From: Chamaecyparis obtusa
Taxonomy: Eukaryota; Streptophyta; Pinopsida; Cupressales; Cupressaceae
Reading direction: 5' to 3'
Assembly (NCBI GenBank): GCA_027943335.1
Contig: BSBK01002929.1
Location: 744,001-808,000 of the forward strand
DNA: 64,000 nucleotides
Part shown: positions 48,528-59,039 of the stretch, in pieces
Position numbering within the stretch: position 1 is the stretch's first letter
Layout of the letters: every line of letters starts with the position of its first letter
Program-made: the position numbers and the translations under genes
The notes under the pieces: model-generated
The model's input: only the letters and a program-made list of their open reading frames with translations
What the model was told of the DNA's origin: nothing
The model's database searches: none

Positions 48528-51250
48528 CCTGAAACGGGTTTCCAATTCAATTCTATCAATTTCTATCTTTTTATCCTCGGGATCTATGCAAAATTGTGAT
48601 TTTTAATTTTTGTTCGTACATCTGTCATACGAGTTTCTGACAAATGTCGTATGGGAGCATACCCACTGTCGTATGATACTGGACCCACTGTCGTATGACA
48701 GTCTATCGGATCGCGACTTGTTTCATTACATACCCACTGTCATTTGAGAGCTAATATGTCGTATGGTAGCATACCCAGTGTCGTACGAGTTTCTGGACTG
48801 TCGTCTGAGAGCATACCCACTGTCGTACGAGTTTTCGTACCAATTTTTGACTGTCGTTTCATTTTTCAGAGCAGAGTATCAGATTTGATTTTTATATTTC
48901 AGCTAACTGCTAATTTTGATGATTGAAATTCTCTATTTTTGATTGCTCTCTGCTGGTTTTGATTGGGAAAAGTGCAAGAATTGCTAAAAATTAGGTAAAA
49001 TCTACTAAGCGCGTTGCAACGATCACCAGGTATTCTCCTTCATCTAAATAACATTTTGATTTGGGCTTAAAATAAATCTCTTATGTGTCTAGCTTGTGTG
49101 CATCTTCTCATACTTTTATTCTACACACTTGCATAATTTGATACTAGGTTGTGATCCCTTAAGGATTCATTAAGTAGTCTTAGAATACTTGTGATTGATC
49201 TTGATTGCTATCTTGGGTTATTGGACTCACTAATCCACCGGCCCCTCATTTCCGCCCCGTGGTTGCAATCTCAGCGCCATAAAGGGGAGGGGTCAATAAG
49301 ACAGAAGCGTTAAATGTTCCACTTGGCAACCCTTTTGTGCTTTTAGGAACTCACTTGTTTTCTAAGTTGGGGACTCATTTTCAGCTTGTGTGATGTGTTA
49401 AGTGTTCCACCTTGTGGACTCATCTCATATTCGCTTTAAGCGTTAAGTGTTCCTCTTTCTACTTTTTTGGGTACTTTTGGTAGATTTACTTTCGGGAATA
49501 TATCTGTGCTCACATAGTAATTAGGCCCTATGAACACTATTCGTGATTCTTGAAAGATTGGATTCCTAGCGAAATCCTTCTTGACGACAGAATCCTTGTA
49601 GGTAGGGAGGATACTTAGTGCGTTTCACATTCAACTTGGTTAGTGCATCTTCTCTTATTGATCGACACATTCTCTCTCCGGAGAGGTTGATAGATCACGT
49701 AGGGTTGATATCATGAGCTTTGGTGAATCAAAATTGGTTAGTGTGTCTTCTCTTATTGATTGATACATTCTCTCCCCCGAGAGGTTGATAGATCACGTGG
49801 AGTTGATATCACAGACCTTGGTGTAACAAAACTTTGTCTTAGCATGTCAGATTAATCTGCTTATTTTGTTTGGGTTAAAAGTGAAGAGGTGTCAAAACCT
49901 TGAATCTAGAGCCAAGTCCCCTTGTGGTATAAATCTGTGAGTCATCTTTAGAGAGGGTTAACCGTAGCGGACAATCCCTTCACAGGGAAAACTACGTTGA
50001 TGGAACCTCAAGTGGTCATAGCCATTTTCACCGTGGTAGTGACAGCCGCTATATAAATGTCCTTGTGGAAGAAATCTCCACGGGTATGGTTCATTGTTGG
50101 GTTGTCAGATCTCCCTAGCAGCTCTTGAAGATTAAGTTCTCGGACTGTGTCAAAACCCTAGTGTGCCGGGATTGGAGTTCACCCCTTTGAATCATAAAAG
50201 TTACAGAGTCAAACCATTACTAAAAACCCTAGAGAGGCCAATTTTTCACTTTCAGGTATATGTGTGTTATTGCAAAACTTTTCAGAACATACACAATTAG
50301 TACTCTCAGGGATTAGCACAATTTGGTCACTTGATTGTTCATGCGCAAGGTTGCTTTTGCCCTTGTTCATTATTTTCAGACGTGCTTGGAATCACTTGCT
50401 TGCTATTCTGCGTGCTTGTTTATCTACTTGACTATTAAAAATGATCAAATCTGGTATAACCTTCAAAATTTGGACAGTACAATTTGCAAACAATCCAGAA
50501 CTGAAAACCTTAAATTTTGCAAAAATTGACGTAAAGTTCTTTCTGGAGTCAAAAGTCATTTCAAGAAGTCAAAAGTCGTATGACTTTTTGTCAAATGTCA
50601 TTTCAGTAAAGCCCATATGTCGTATGATTGAGAACCCAGTGTCGTACGAGTTTTCAAACCAGCAAAATTCAAGAAGCCAAAAATTGTTAGCAACTATCGT
50701 ACAAGTTTTGTCAACTATCGTTTCATCTCTACCCAACTATCGTACGAGTTTTGCAATTGTCATTTCATTTATACCCAACTGTCGTACGAGTCTGCAGAGT
50801 GTCGTTTGGAAAAATTTGAGAAAGTTGTCAGAAATTGTCAAATTGCAAGATATCCAATGTTTTCAGCCTAGTTCCAGAATCTATCAAAAATATCATTGTG
50901 TCAGGAACAGAGCAGTAGCTATTAAGCATTCTACCATTTTTTGAGTTTGATCTTTTGAATCTGATCTAGTCTTCTGTTTGATCAATTTGAGTCCTTTTTA
51001 TCTCATGTCAAAACCTTGTCATAACTATCAATCTTCAATCAATCTTCAAAAATAGACTAAGTGTTGAGAACTCATGTCTGCTATCTTTTGGGCGATCTAT
51101 CCCATACATCCAGGGCACAGTTTCCTTCACCCACATCTCATTAGATCTTCAAAACTATCATAATCTTGACAAGGTTGTGTCATCCGATTTTCTCGAATCA
51201 AATTGTTCTTCAGTTGTCTTTGTCCTTTTCTTCTGTTTCATTCAAAGTTA
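48528..51250 (+). other. Element C leader with two motif clusters and a tandem duplication
   Basis: Cluster 1 (48621-48860) holds about ten copies of a word like CTGTCGTACGAG, often preceded by ACCCA. Cluster 2 (50554-50810) holds about ten more. The core TCGTACGA is palindromic. Between them, 49638-49735 is repeated as 49736-49833 (TCTTCTCTTATTGAT and GAGAGGTTGATAGATCACGT shared); B has one copy. Short open frames in the leader are not supported as genes. Confidence 0.75.
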
Positions 51251-53263
51251 ATGGTGGAGACTAGAGCTTCTTCACACAATAAATCAAAAGAAACATCTCA
51301 GAACTTAGTTTTGACCAATACCCCAGGTCCAACTCTTGAACAACTCCTCAAGTCAGGTATCTACAAAGACGACGGTCTCGGTAACTTTTGATTAAAAACT
51401 AGTTACATACCTCCTCTATCAACTCACAGAGGTAATCAACAAACTCCTCCTCAATCTATTCCAGGGAGCCCAAAAACTCCTACCATGTCTCAAGCAGGGA
51501 TAAACCACGATTCTCTAAGAGGAGGATCCCAGGGACACCATTCTCAACATAATACTAACCAAGAACCTACCCCCTCTGAAATCCATCGATGTCAGCATGA
51601 TGATGAATTCAAGAGAATGATGAGCCATTTCTTGAAAGTGGATAGAGAGGCATACTTTTTACAATTAGCCTAGGAAGAGGCTAACCTTCCTCCCAACTTT
51701 AACGTTGATGATATAATCACACATGAGGAAGAAAATCCACTCACAACTATGAAAAAATAGATGCACGCTATACAAGTTGAATTTAACAATCTTAAGAAGG
51801 AGAAGGAACCCAAGGAGTTCTCCATGGAGGCCCTATGTCCTTTCCCGTTCGACAAAAACTTGTATATGCCACCATTCCCAAAAAGAGTGGAGATACCAAA
51901 GTATGACAAATATGATGGACACTCTGATCCTCAAGATCATGTCAGAGAGTTCTGTATGCAATCCATGGAATTCATGCATGAACCGACTTATCTAATGCAT
52001 CTTTTTCCTAGATCCTTGGGAGGAGCATCCATTCAGTGGTTTTCAAGATTACCTTCTACGATCAAAACTTTTGAGGAATTGATTAAATTGTTTTATCAAC
52101 AATATTCCTACAATATTCAACATTCGATTACCATGATCAATATCTGTAACCTCAAGCAATATCCAAGGGAATCATTCCTAACTTTCCTTAAGAGGTGGCG
52201 AAAGAAGTTTTCTCTATATGCTAGACCAATTCCCGAAATGGAGAAACTTGAAATCTTTATCAATAACCTTGTTCTAGAGCTCAACTATCCATTACAAATG
52301 CAAGATCATGTATCTTTTGATAAAATGGTGGATAATGCAATCAAGATTGAGAAAGTACTTGTCAAGAAAGGAGAAATCACACTTCAAAAGGACAAGTCTG
52401 AATCTGGATCTAGCTCAAAAGATAAAAACAAGAGCTGGAATAGAAACAAAGGTATCATCTTTGACGGTGTTGTTGACACTATCCACACCCCATCAAAGGC
52501 ACCGGCCTACAATCTCACCCTTTCCACCAAAGTCATTGAAGCTTCAGAGGAAAAATCTGCTGAACCATCTCCAAAGAAGTCATTCAAATGATGGGATAAT
52601 AAATGAAAGTTTACTCCCCTGGGAGAATCTTTGGAATCTGCTCTGAGGACCCTGATAGCTAATAACATGATCTCTTTACCACCAATCCAAAAACCTGATC
52701 CAGATCCAAAACTATATTGGTGGAAAGATAATGAATTCTGTGGTTTCCATCGGACTAAAGGTCACAAAACTAATGGATGCTTTCACTTGAGGCATACCAT
52801 TCAAGACTTGATAGATCAAGGGGATATCATGATCGATAATCCTACCAGCAATAATGATCACATAGCATTTACAGAACCATTTCCACAACATGGCAAAGGA
52901 GTTTCCACTTCCCAGCCTAACATGGGGGCAAAAGTCAACTATGCGTACCCTAGAAATGATGCTGTCATCAATATGGTTGAACCATGTCTCTCTGAAAGCT
53001 ACAATGTCATCACAATTGTACGAAGAGATAGAAATCATTCCTCAGCTAATGCAGTTACCAGATCACAAGCTCAGACTCATCTGAAAGGACAAACACCAAG
53101 TTCATCTAATGTCCCTAAGATACCTTTCAATCTCACATCTGCTTCTAAACAGAAGGTTGCCTCGAAATCTTCCAATCCAAAGGATACCAGACCTACATCT
53201 TACAGCATCATCCAACAACTCCAGCACACCAATGCCAAAATCTCCATGCTTGAGATACTTTGA
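51251..53263 (+). pseudogene. gag: Element C Gag region
   Basis: Ser/Pro/Gln-rich N-terminal part, then the Gag core at about 51830-52220 (ALCPFPFDK, HSDPQDHVREF, FLTFLKRWRKKF) and a basic segment near 52400. The knuckle C-x2-H-x4-H-x4-C is intact at 52739-52780 (CGFHRTKGHKTNGC). Gag forms the particle and binds genomic RNA. The order of this knuckle is Cys-His-His-Cys rather than the retroviral Cys-Cys-His-Cys, typical of Tat-group Gag. Confidence 0.88.
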
Positions 53264-54034
53264 ATATCTCCAGCTCACAGAGATATCCTAGACAAAGCTT
53301 TTCTCGGCTCTAATGTTCCTGATGATCTAGATCTAGATAGGTTCTAGACTATGGTTGGTCATCTAACATCTCCGCAATATATCTCCTTTTTAGAGGAAGA
53401 TGACAACTCTTTGAGTCAACCACACAATCAGCCCTTACACATAGAAGTCTTGATCCAGAACCATCGCGTCAAACGTGTGTTGATAGATGGGGGTGCAGGC
53501 CTCAACATTTGTTCTTATAACTTAATCACACAGTTGGGATTCTCAGAGGTGGCTATTGATCCTCGAAAGAAGATCACTATAAAGGCCTATGATGAACAAG
53601 AAAGATCTTCTAAGGGCACCATTGTCTTACCCATCTGAGTGGGTCCAGTCATCAAAGATACCACATGTCAGGTGCTCGATCTACCATTGGCTTATAATAT
53701 CCTTCTAGGGAGGCCCTGGATCCATGAAATGCAAGCCATTCCTTCTACGTATCATCAATGCTTGAAATTTCCCTATGAAGGAGTGGAAGTTACTATCCCA
53801 GCAAATCTGAATACAACTTGCAATACATTGAAGGAAAGTGTCTATAAGCTTGTTCCCAACAACAGAGAATCTTTCATCAAGCAACAAAATGTCGCTTCCA
53901 CATCTAATATGGATGACATTGCTAAAGATATCAATATCAAAGAAAATGGGATGGGAGAATACACTATAGAGCTAGTCTTGTCTCTGACATCTCTCCCAAT
54001 CTCACCTAAGTCGTATGGCCAATCCTTGAAGTAG
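53264..54034 (+). pseudogene. Element C aspartic protease
   Basis: Active-site loop VLIDGGAGLNICS, with the catalytic Asp codon at 53486-53488 followed by Gly-Gly where retroviral proteases have Thr/Ser-Gly. The second half reads CQVLDLPLAYNILLGRPWI, with the ILLGRPW flap-distal strand. Stops at 53345 and 53636. Processes Gag-Pol in the particle. Confidence 0.84.
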
Positions 54035-55645
54035 TCTAAATCAGAACCTAAGGAACCTATGGAAGCATACAAAAGACATTTTGTGGTGGAGCAAGTATCC
54101 AAACAAGAATTTGAAGAGGATGAAGCTGTGCTGGTATGGCTATATAAAGAGGATTCTGAATCTAAAATTGCTCAACCTAGTGAATCTATAGCACCTACAA
54201 TCCCTGCTAGTTCATATGGTCTAGGAAACAAATTGATAGCCAAGATGGGATATTCCAGTCAAGGACCTCTAGGAATTAGGGGAAAGGGTCTTGTGACCCC
54301 CATTTCACATATTGGTCGAGCCAAAAGAGATACTGGTGGCATAGGGTTTAAGAAGAAACCCTATCATCTCAAAGGTGGTTGTTCTCATGTCATAGAACAA
54401 ATTGCACCTGAAGAACCCCTTCTTAAGAAAGAAGATATAGAACCCTCTTATGATGATTCAAATAGCTCTGAACTTATCCCCTATGAAAAATTGCCTAAAG
54501 AGATCAAAGATCTTCTTGATGATACAGATGATCCTATCAGAAGAATTAATGTAGTAGAAACACAAGAACCTACTGTAGTGCAAGAGATGGTTGCACCACA
54601 AGAACTAGCCAATCTCGAAGGCAATCAAACTAATCAAGAGGCAGGGGGTAGTTATTCTGACACTGATTCCCATGAATATGAATTCAAGTCAAAGACTGAG
54701 GGTAATCCTTCTTGGGGTATTCATCCTGATTTCACACATTTTCTAAGATTTCCTAGAGATTCTGAATCAAAAGATGAGTCAAATGATTATGAATGGGGTG
54801 CCATTCCAGAAGAAGATGAGCTTATAACAGAGAAATATATTGATGTTATTCACCAATATGTCTCTCAACCCAACGTAAGTCTAGAGCGAAACAATGAACT
54901 TAACATGTCTGATCCACCTATGGCTGAAGAGGACTCCCATGATGACGTTGAGCCTATTCACGAATTGAACATTTTGAGCTGTAATTTCACCTTTGAACTT
55001 GAGCGTCAGGTTAGGACCAATGATGACATATCCACATCCGTGAACACCATATCCCAAGCCTTTCCCACTTTGACTATCCAACACCCTGATCTTATCGACC
55101 AAACTTCCACAAACCCAAACCATGGTATGTATACCTTCCCAAATGACTATGCCCTTGCCTGCTACCTCAATGCAGTTGAGCCTATGAGTACTTCCATCAG
55201 TGAACCGAGTGTCAGCATGACCAAGTCAGACATCAAATATCTTAGTCAAAAAAACAAGAGTAAAAAGAAAAAGAGTTCTGAGGGTGAAAACCACTTTGTG
55301 GCAGTCTCAAAACCGACAAAAGTAAAAAGAAAAGATGTATCTAAAGGTGAAAACCTCTCTGAGGCACCTAAGGATGAGATATTTGATGTCCTTCCAAGTC
55401 ATTTGCAGGATAGATCTCCAATTCTAATTGAGCCAACTCAATCCATCAATTTGGGTACAACAGAGGAACCACAATTGGTACATGTAGCACAATCTTTATT
55501 AGACGAAGAGAAACAGAACTTCACTACCTTCTTATCAGAGAAAAAGATCAACTTTGCATGGAAATATTCAGATATGCCACGATTGGATCCCAATCTCATT
55601 ATGCACCATCTATCCATTGCTCCCGGAGTAAAACCAATCAAATAA
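54035..55645 (+). pseudogene. Element C G-patch and acidic linker
   Basis: The G-patch at 54211-54352 reads YGLGNKLIAKMGY, then GPLGIRGKGLVTPI, and GGIGFKKK at its end, with the conserved glycines in place. A 400-residue acidic, presumably flexible linker follows, then a Lys-rich stretch with two GEN repeats over the hairpins, and a segment FLSEKKINFAWKYSDMPRLD that leads into RT. There is no stop from 54035 to 55642. A role in binding RNA or recruiting a helicase is inferred from the family. Confidence 0.84.
55283..55368 (+). other. Element C hairpin pair upstream of RT
   Basis: 55283-55305: GGTG, AAAA, CCAC paired with GTGG across TTT, then CAGT. 55346-55368: GGTG, AAAA, CCTC paired with GAGG across TCT, then CACC, which pairs fully with GGTG. 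Both are in frame as GEN codons. Confidence 0.68.
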
Positions 55646-56385
55646 AAATTGAGAAAGATGCATCCTCATGTTGCACTCTTAGTCAAAGCAGAACTAGAAA
55701 AACTCCTAAAAGCTAGATTCATCCATGTCATAGACTACGCTGAGTGGATTTCCAACATTGTACCTATTTCCAAACTAGATGGTTCCATCAGAGTGTGCAC
55801 AGACTTTAGGGATGTGAACAAAGCATGCCCTAAGGATGATTTTCCACTGCCTAACATTGATATGATAGTGGACATGACTGCGGGCTATGAAATGTATTCT
55901 TTAATGGATGGCTTTTCTAGGTACAACCAAATCAAAATTGCTCTAGAAGATCAAGAGAAAACAGCTTTCACATGTGCGTGGGGAACTTTCTGTTGGAATG
56001 TTATGCCATTCGGACTCAAAAATTATGGAGCTACATATCAAAGAGCAATGACATCTATTTTTCATGATATGATGCATAGAACAATGGAGGATTACATAGA
56101 TGATACCTTGGCAAAATCCATGATTAGAACTGAACATCTAACAGACTTGAGCATGATCCTCGACAGAATGGAAAAATTTAGTCTTCGACTAAATCCTAAA
56201 AAGTGTGCTTTTGGAGTCACTTCTGGAAAGCTCCTAGGATACATCGTCTCCAAGAAAGGCATTGAAGTTGATCCAGCTAAGGTCAAGGCTATAATAGAGA
56301 TGCAACCTCCCACAAATATCAGTCAAATGAGGACGTTGCAAGGCAGAGTTCAATCTATCAGAAGATTCATATCACAGCTAGTGGA
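55646..56385 (+). pseudogene. Element C reverse transcriptase
   Basis: Complete Ty3/gypsy RT core without internal stops: HVALLVKAELEKLLKA, DFRDVNKACPKDDFPLP, SLMDGFSRYNQIKI, MPFGLKNYGATYQRAM and the catalytic YIDD at 56093-56104. The connection region ends IRRFISQLVDISQPF. Copies element RNA into DNA. The only stop at its edge is TAA 55643, where A has a Gln codon. Confidence 0.94.
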
Positions 56386-56930
56386 CATCTCACAGCCTTT
56401 TGCAAAAACATTACATAAAGGTGTGACCTTTGCATGGAATGAAGAATGCGAGAACAACTTTAAACATATCAAGAAGTATCTATCAAATCCACCTATATTG
56501 ATGCCTCCTATTCATGGGAAGCCATTAATATTATATGTCTCTGTAACAGATACATCACTGGGGGCATTGCTAGCACAGCATGATGAGAACAAGAAAGAAA
56601 GAGCCATCTACTATATCAGCCAAACTTTAGTGGCCTATGAGAAGAACTACTCAATGATAGAGAAGGCATGTCTCGCTGTGATCTTTGCATCACAAAAATT
56701 GAGACACTACATGTTAGCTCATACCACTCATTTGGTAGCTAAAATTGATCCACTGAAATATCTCCTAAGCAAGGCTGCCCTCACAGGTAGACTAGCTAAA
56801 TGGGTCATGCTCTTGAGCGAATTTGACATTGCATATGTTGAAAGAAAAGCTATCAAAGGATAGGTCATTGCTGATCAATTAGCTGAAGCACCACTATTTG
56901 ATGATACACCCATGCAAATGGAATTTCTCG
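56386..56930 (+). pseudogene. Element C RT-linked RNase H
   Basis: FAWNEECENNFKHIKKYL, then YVSVTDTSLGALLAQ, RAIYYISQTLVAYEKNY, EKACLAVIFASQKLRHYM and KIDPLKYLLSKAAL, ending VIADQLAE. Fits the RNase H that follows RT in Ty3/gypsy elements. One stop, at 56861. Confidence 0.88.
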
Positions 56931-56939
56931 ATTCTTCTA

Positions 56940-57400
56940 TCATGTACCTCTCTTCTAGAGCATGGTGATTATTCTTTGATGGCTCCTACACACAGAATGG
57001 ATCTGGAGCAGGCATATTGTTCATCACTCCTCAAGGATACTCGATACCCAAAGCATTCAGATTAAAGTTTCCTTGCACAAATAATATTGCTGAATATGAG
57101 GCACTTCTCAATGGTATGAAAATGGCAATACAGTGGAGAGTTACAGAGATGCACATCCATGGGGACTCACAACTGGTTATCCACCAAGTCAATGATGTAT
57201 ACCAAACCAAAGATGAAAAGCTCATTCCTTACAAGAGAATGGTAGATGATTTAAAGAAATACTTCATCTCTATCACATTTGAGCAAATACCTAGAATGGA
57301 GAATAAGGCTGCTAATGCAATGGCGACATTATCTACTCTTTTACAGCAGCCTGAACATGAACTACGCTATGAGTTCCTGGTGGAAGCCCTATCCTATCCT
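56940..57400 (+). pseudogene. Element C second RNase H (archaeal type)
   Basis: FFDGSYTQNGSGAGI, then NIAEYEALLNG, IHGDSQLVIHQV and ENKAANAMATL. The first three acidic residues are present. The last, Asp in A (VADAM), is Asn here (AAT at 57314-57316), a G-to-A change that should weaken the active site. Stop at 56966. A second RNase H between the first and the integrase marks the Tat lineage. Confidence 0.88.
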
Positions 57401-58714
57401 GCATATGACTCCCCTGAAACCCGCATGATCTGCATTGTTGTAGGTTATGACTCATCTCGCTACAAAAATCTATTCTCCTATCTCCACAACCAAATCATCC
57501 CTAAGTCCTTTAACCATTTTGAGAAATGAAACCTTATCTGATCTGCATCCCGATATGTCATCATTGGTAATGATCTGTACAAACGAGGTCTAGATGGTAC
57601 ACTGCTTAGATGTTTAGAACGAGAAGAGTCTCAATGTGCATTAGAGGAAGTCCACGAGGGTATATGTGGGCCACACTCGAACGGTTTAACGTTAGCTCGA
57701 AAACTTATTAGGGCTGGGTATTATTGGCCTGAAATGGAAAAAGAAGCTATTAAATTTGCTAAAAACTGTCAACAGTGTCAAGTACATGGCAACATGATTC
57801 ATGCTCCAGGGAGAGATCTGATTCCCTTTACTACACAATGGCCTTTTCAACAATGGGCATTTGATCTCATAGGTGCTATCCATCCGCACTCTTCTAATGG
57901 ACATACCCATATAATCACAGCTACAGATTATTTTTCAAAATGGGTAGAAGCAGTTCCTCTAACACAAGCAACTGGGAAACAGATCTCTATGTTCATCCTG
58001 AACTACATCATTTGCAGATATGGGATCCCTCACTCTATAATCATAGATAACGGGGGACAATTCAAAAACAAGGATCTAGATGACTTATGTGCCAGGTTCA
58101 AAATTACTCAACATTGGTCATCTATCTACTATCCTCAAGGGAACGGACAAGCTGAGGCTTCAAACAAAAATCTCCTGAAGATATTGCACAGAACAGTGAA
58201 TAAAATAGGAAGAGACTGGCATCTAATGATCAATCCAGCTCTTTGGGCCTATAGAACTAGTATCAGAATGCCTACAGGGGCTACACCTTTCACTTTAGTT
58301 TATGGGTCTGAAGCGGTACTGCCTATTGAGGTTGAAATCCCATCACTCAGAATCAGAATGCATAGACTTGTCACTGATGAAGACTACAGAGTGTCTAGGT
58401 TACAAGAACTTGAATTACTAGATGAACGCAGGCAAGCAGCGTATGATCATCTCAGAGTGTATCAGAAAAGAATGTCTAGAGGCTACAACAAGAAAGTCAG
58501 ACATAGAGAATTTCAGGTTGGCGATCTAGTGTTGAGAGAAAATCCTAAAAATCAATCACATTGAGAATGCAAGGGGAAGTTCGAACCCAATTGGTTGGGT
58601 CCCTTTGTTATCACTGCTACTTTTGGCTCTGGTGCCTATCAACTCTCAATGACTGAAGGAGAACAGCTCTGAGAACCAATCAACGTTCTCCATCTGAAGA
58701 AATTCTATGCCTAA
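57401..58714 (+). pseudogene. Element C integrase
   Basis: The zinc domain has the two His in EVHEGICGPHSNGL and two Cys in CQQCQVHGN (57648-57790). The core has catalytic Asp 57863 (FDLIG), Asp 58046 (IIDNGGQF) and Glu 58154 (GQAEASNK), spaced D-x60-D-x35-E as expected. The C-terminal part reads FQVGDLVLRENPKNQ, then FEPNWLGPFVI, and ends KKFYA. No chromodomain is seen. Stops at 57527, 57539, 58562 and 58670. Confidence 0.92.
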
Positions 58715-58788
58715 GGCATTCAGTGCTTGGTAAATGTCCTGAAAAAAATCTTAAAAATCAGAAAAAGTCCTGAAAAAATGAACATCTT

Positions 58789-59018
58789 GGTGAAAACCTA
58801 GCAATAGGCGCCTTGATGATTCACAAAAAAAATCAAAAAAATATCAAAAATTCAAAAAAAATAAAAAAATATCAAAAGTACCAAAAAATTGAAAAAATGA
58901 AAAATACAAAAAAAATAAAAAAAAAGAAAAAGTGCCTTGGTGAAAACCTGGAAACAGGCGCCTTGGTAGCAAAAATAGAATCTCTGCCAAGATGGTGAAA
59001 ACCTGGCAAACGGGTGCT
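58789..59018 (+). other. Element C hairpin triplet after pol
   Basis: The triplet is noncoding and starts 75 bases after the pol stop. 58789-58812: CCTA paired with TAGG across GCAA, closed by GGTG and CGCC. 58939-58962: CCTG paired with CAGG across GAAA, closed the same way. 58994-59018: CCTG paired with CGGG. GCAA and GAAA are GNRA-type tetraloops. Spacers are A-rich and look unstructured. Confidence 0.7.
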
Positions 59019-59039
59019 ACTTGTTCCAAATGCTCCATC

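Larger units (their letters stand above)
51251..58714 (+). pseudogene. gag-pol: Element C gag-pol polyprotein, one frame with 16 stops
   Basis: From ATG 51251 (MVETRASS) to TAA 58712 all domains lie in the same frame: 2488 codons with no insertion or deletion breaking it. In-frame stops are TGA at 51389, 52589, 52604, 53261, 53636, 56966, 57527, 57539, 58562 and 58670; TAG at 51671, 51758, 53345, 54032 and 56861; TAA at 55643. Where A or B can be compared, most correspond to Arg, Lys or Gln codons, as expected if CGA, CAG and CAA lost their C to deamination. A single fused gag-pol frame is inferred to be ancestral. Domains are described separately. Confidence 0.88.

Noticed and set aside
48621..48860. 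CRISPR-like array from the repeated TGTCGTACGAG words
   Set aside because: Spacing is irregular, copies are short and degenerate, and the context is a plant retrotransposon leader.
51389..58672. Programmed stop readthrough as the explanation of all stops in C
   Set aside because: The stops are scattered within domains and fit C-to-T decay; a single gag/pol readthrough stop would be expected instead.
58813..58998. Lysine-rich 61-residue plus-strand frame
   Set aside because: It is a translation of the A-rich spacer between hairpins; no homologous frame in A.
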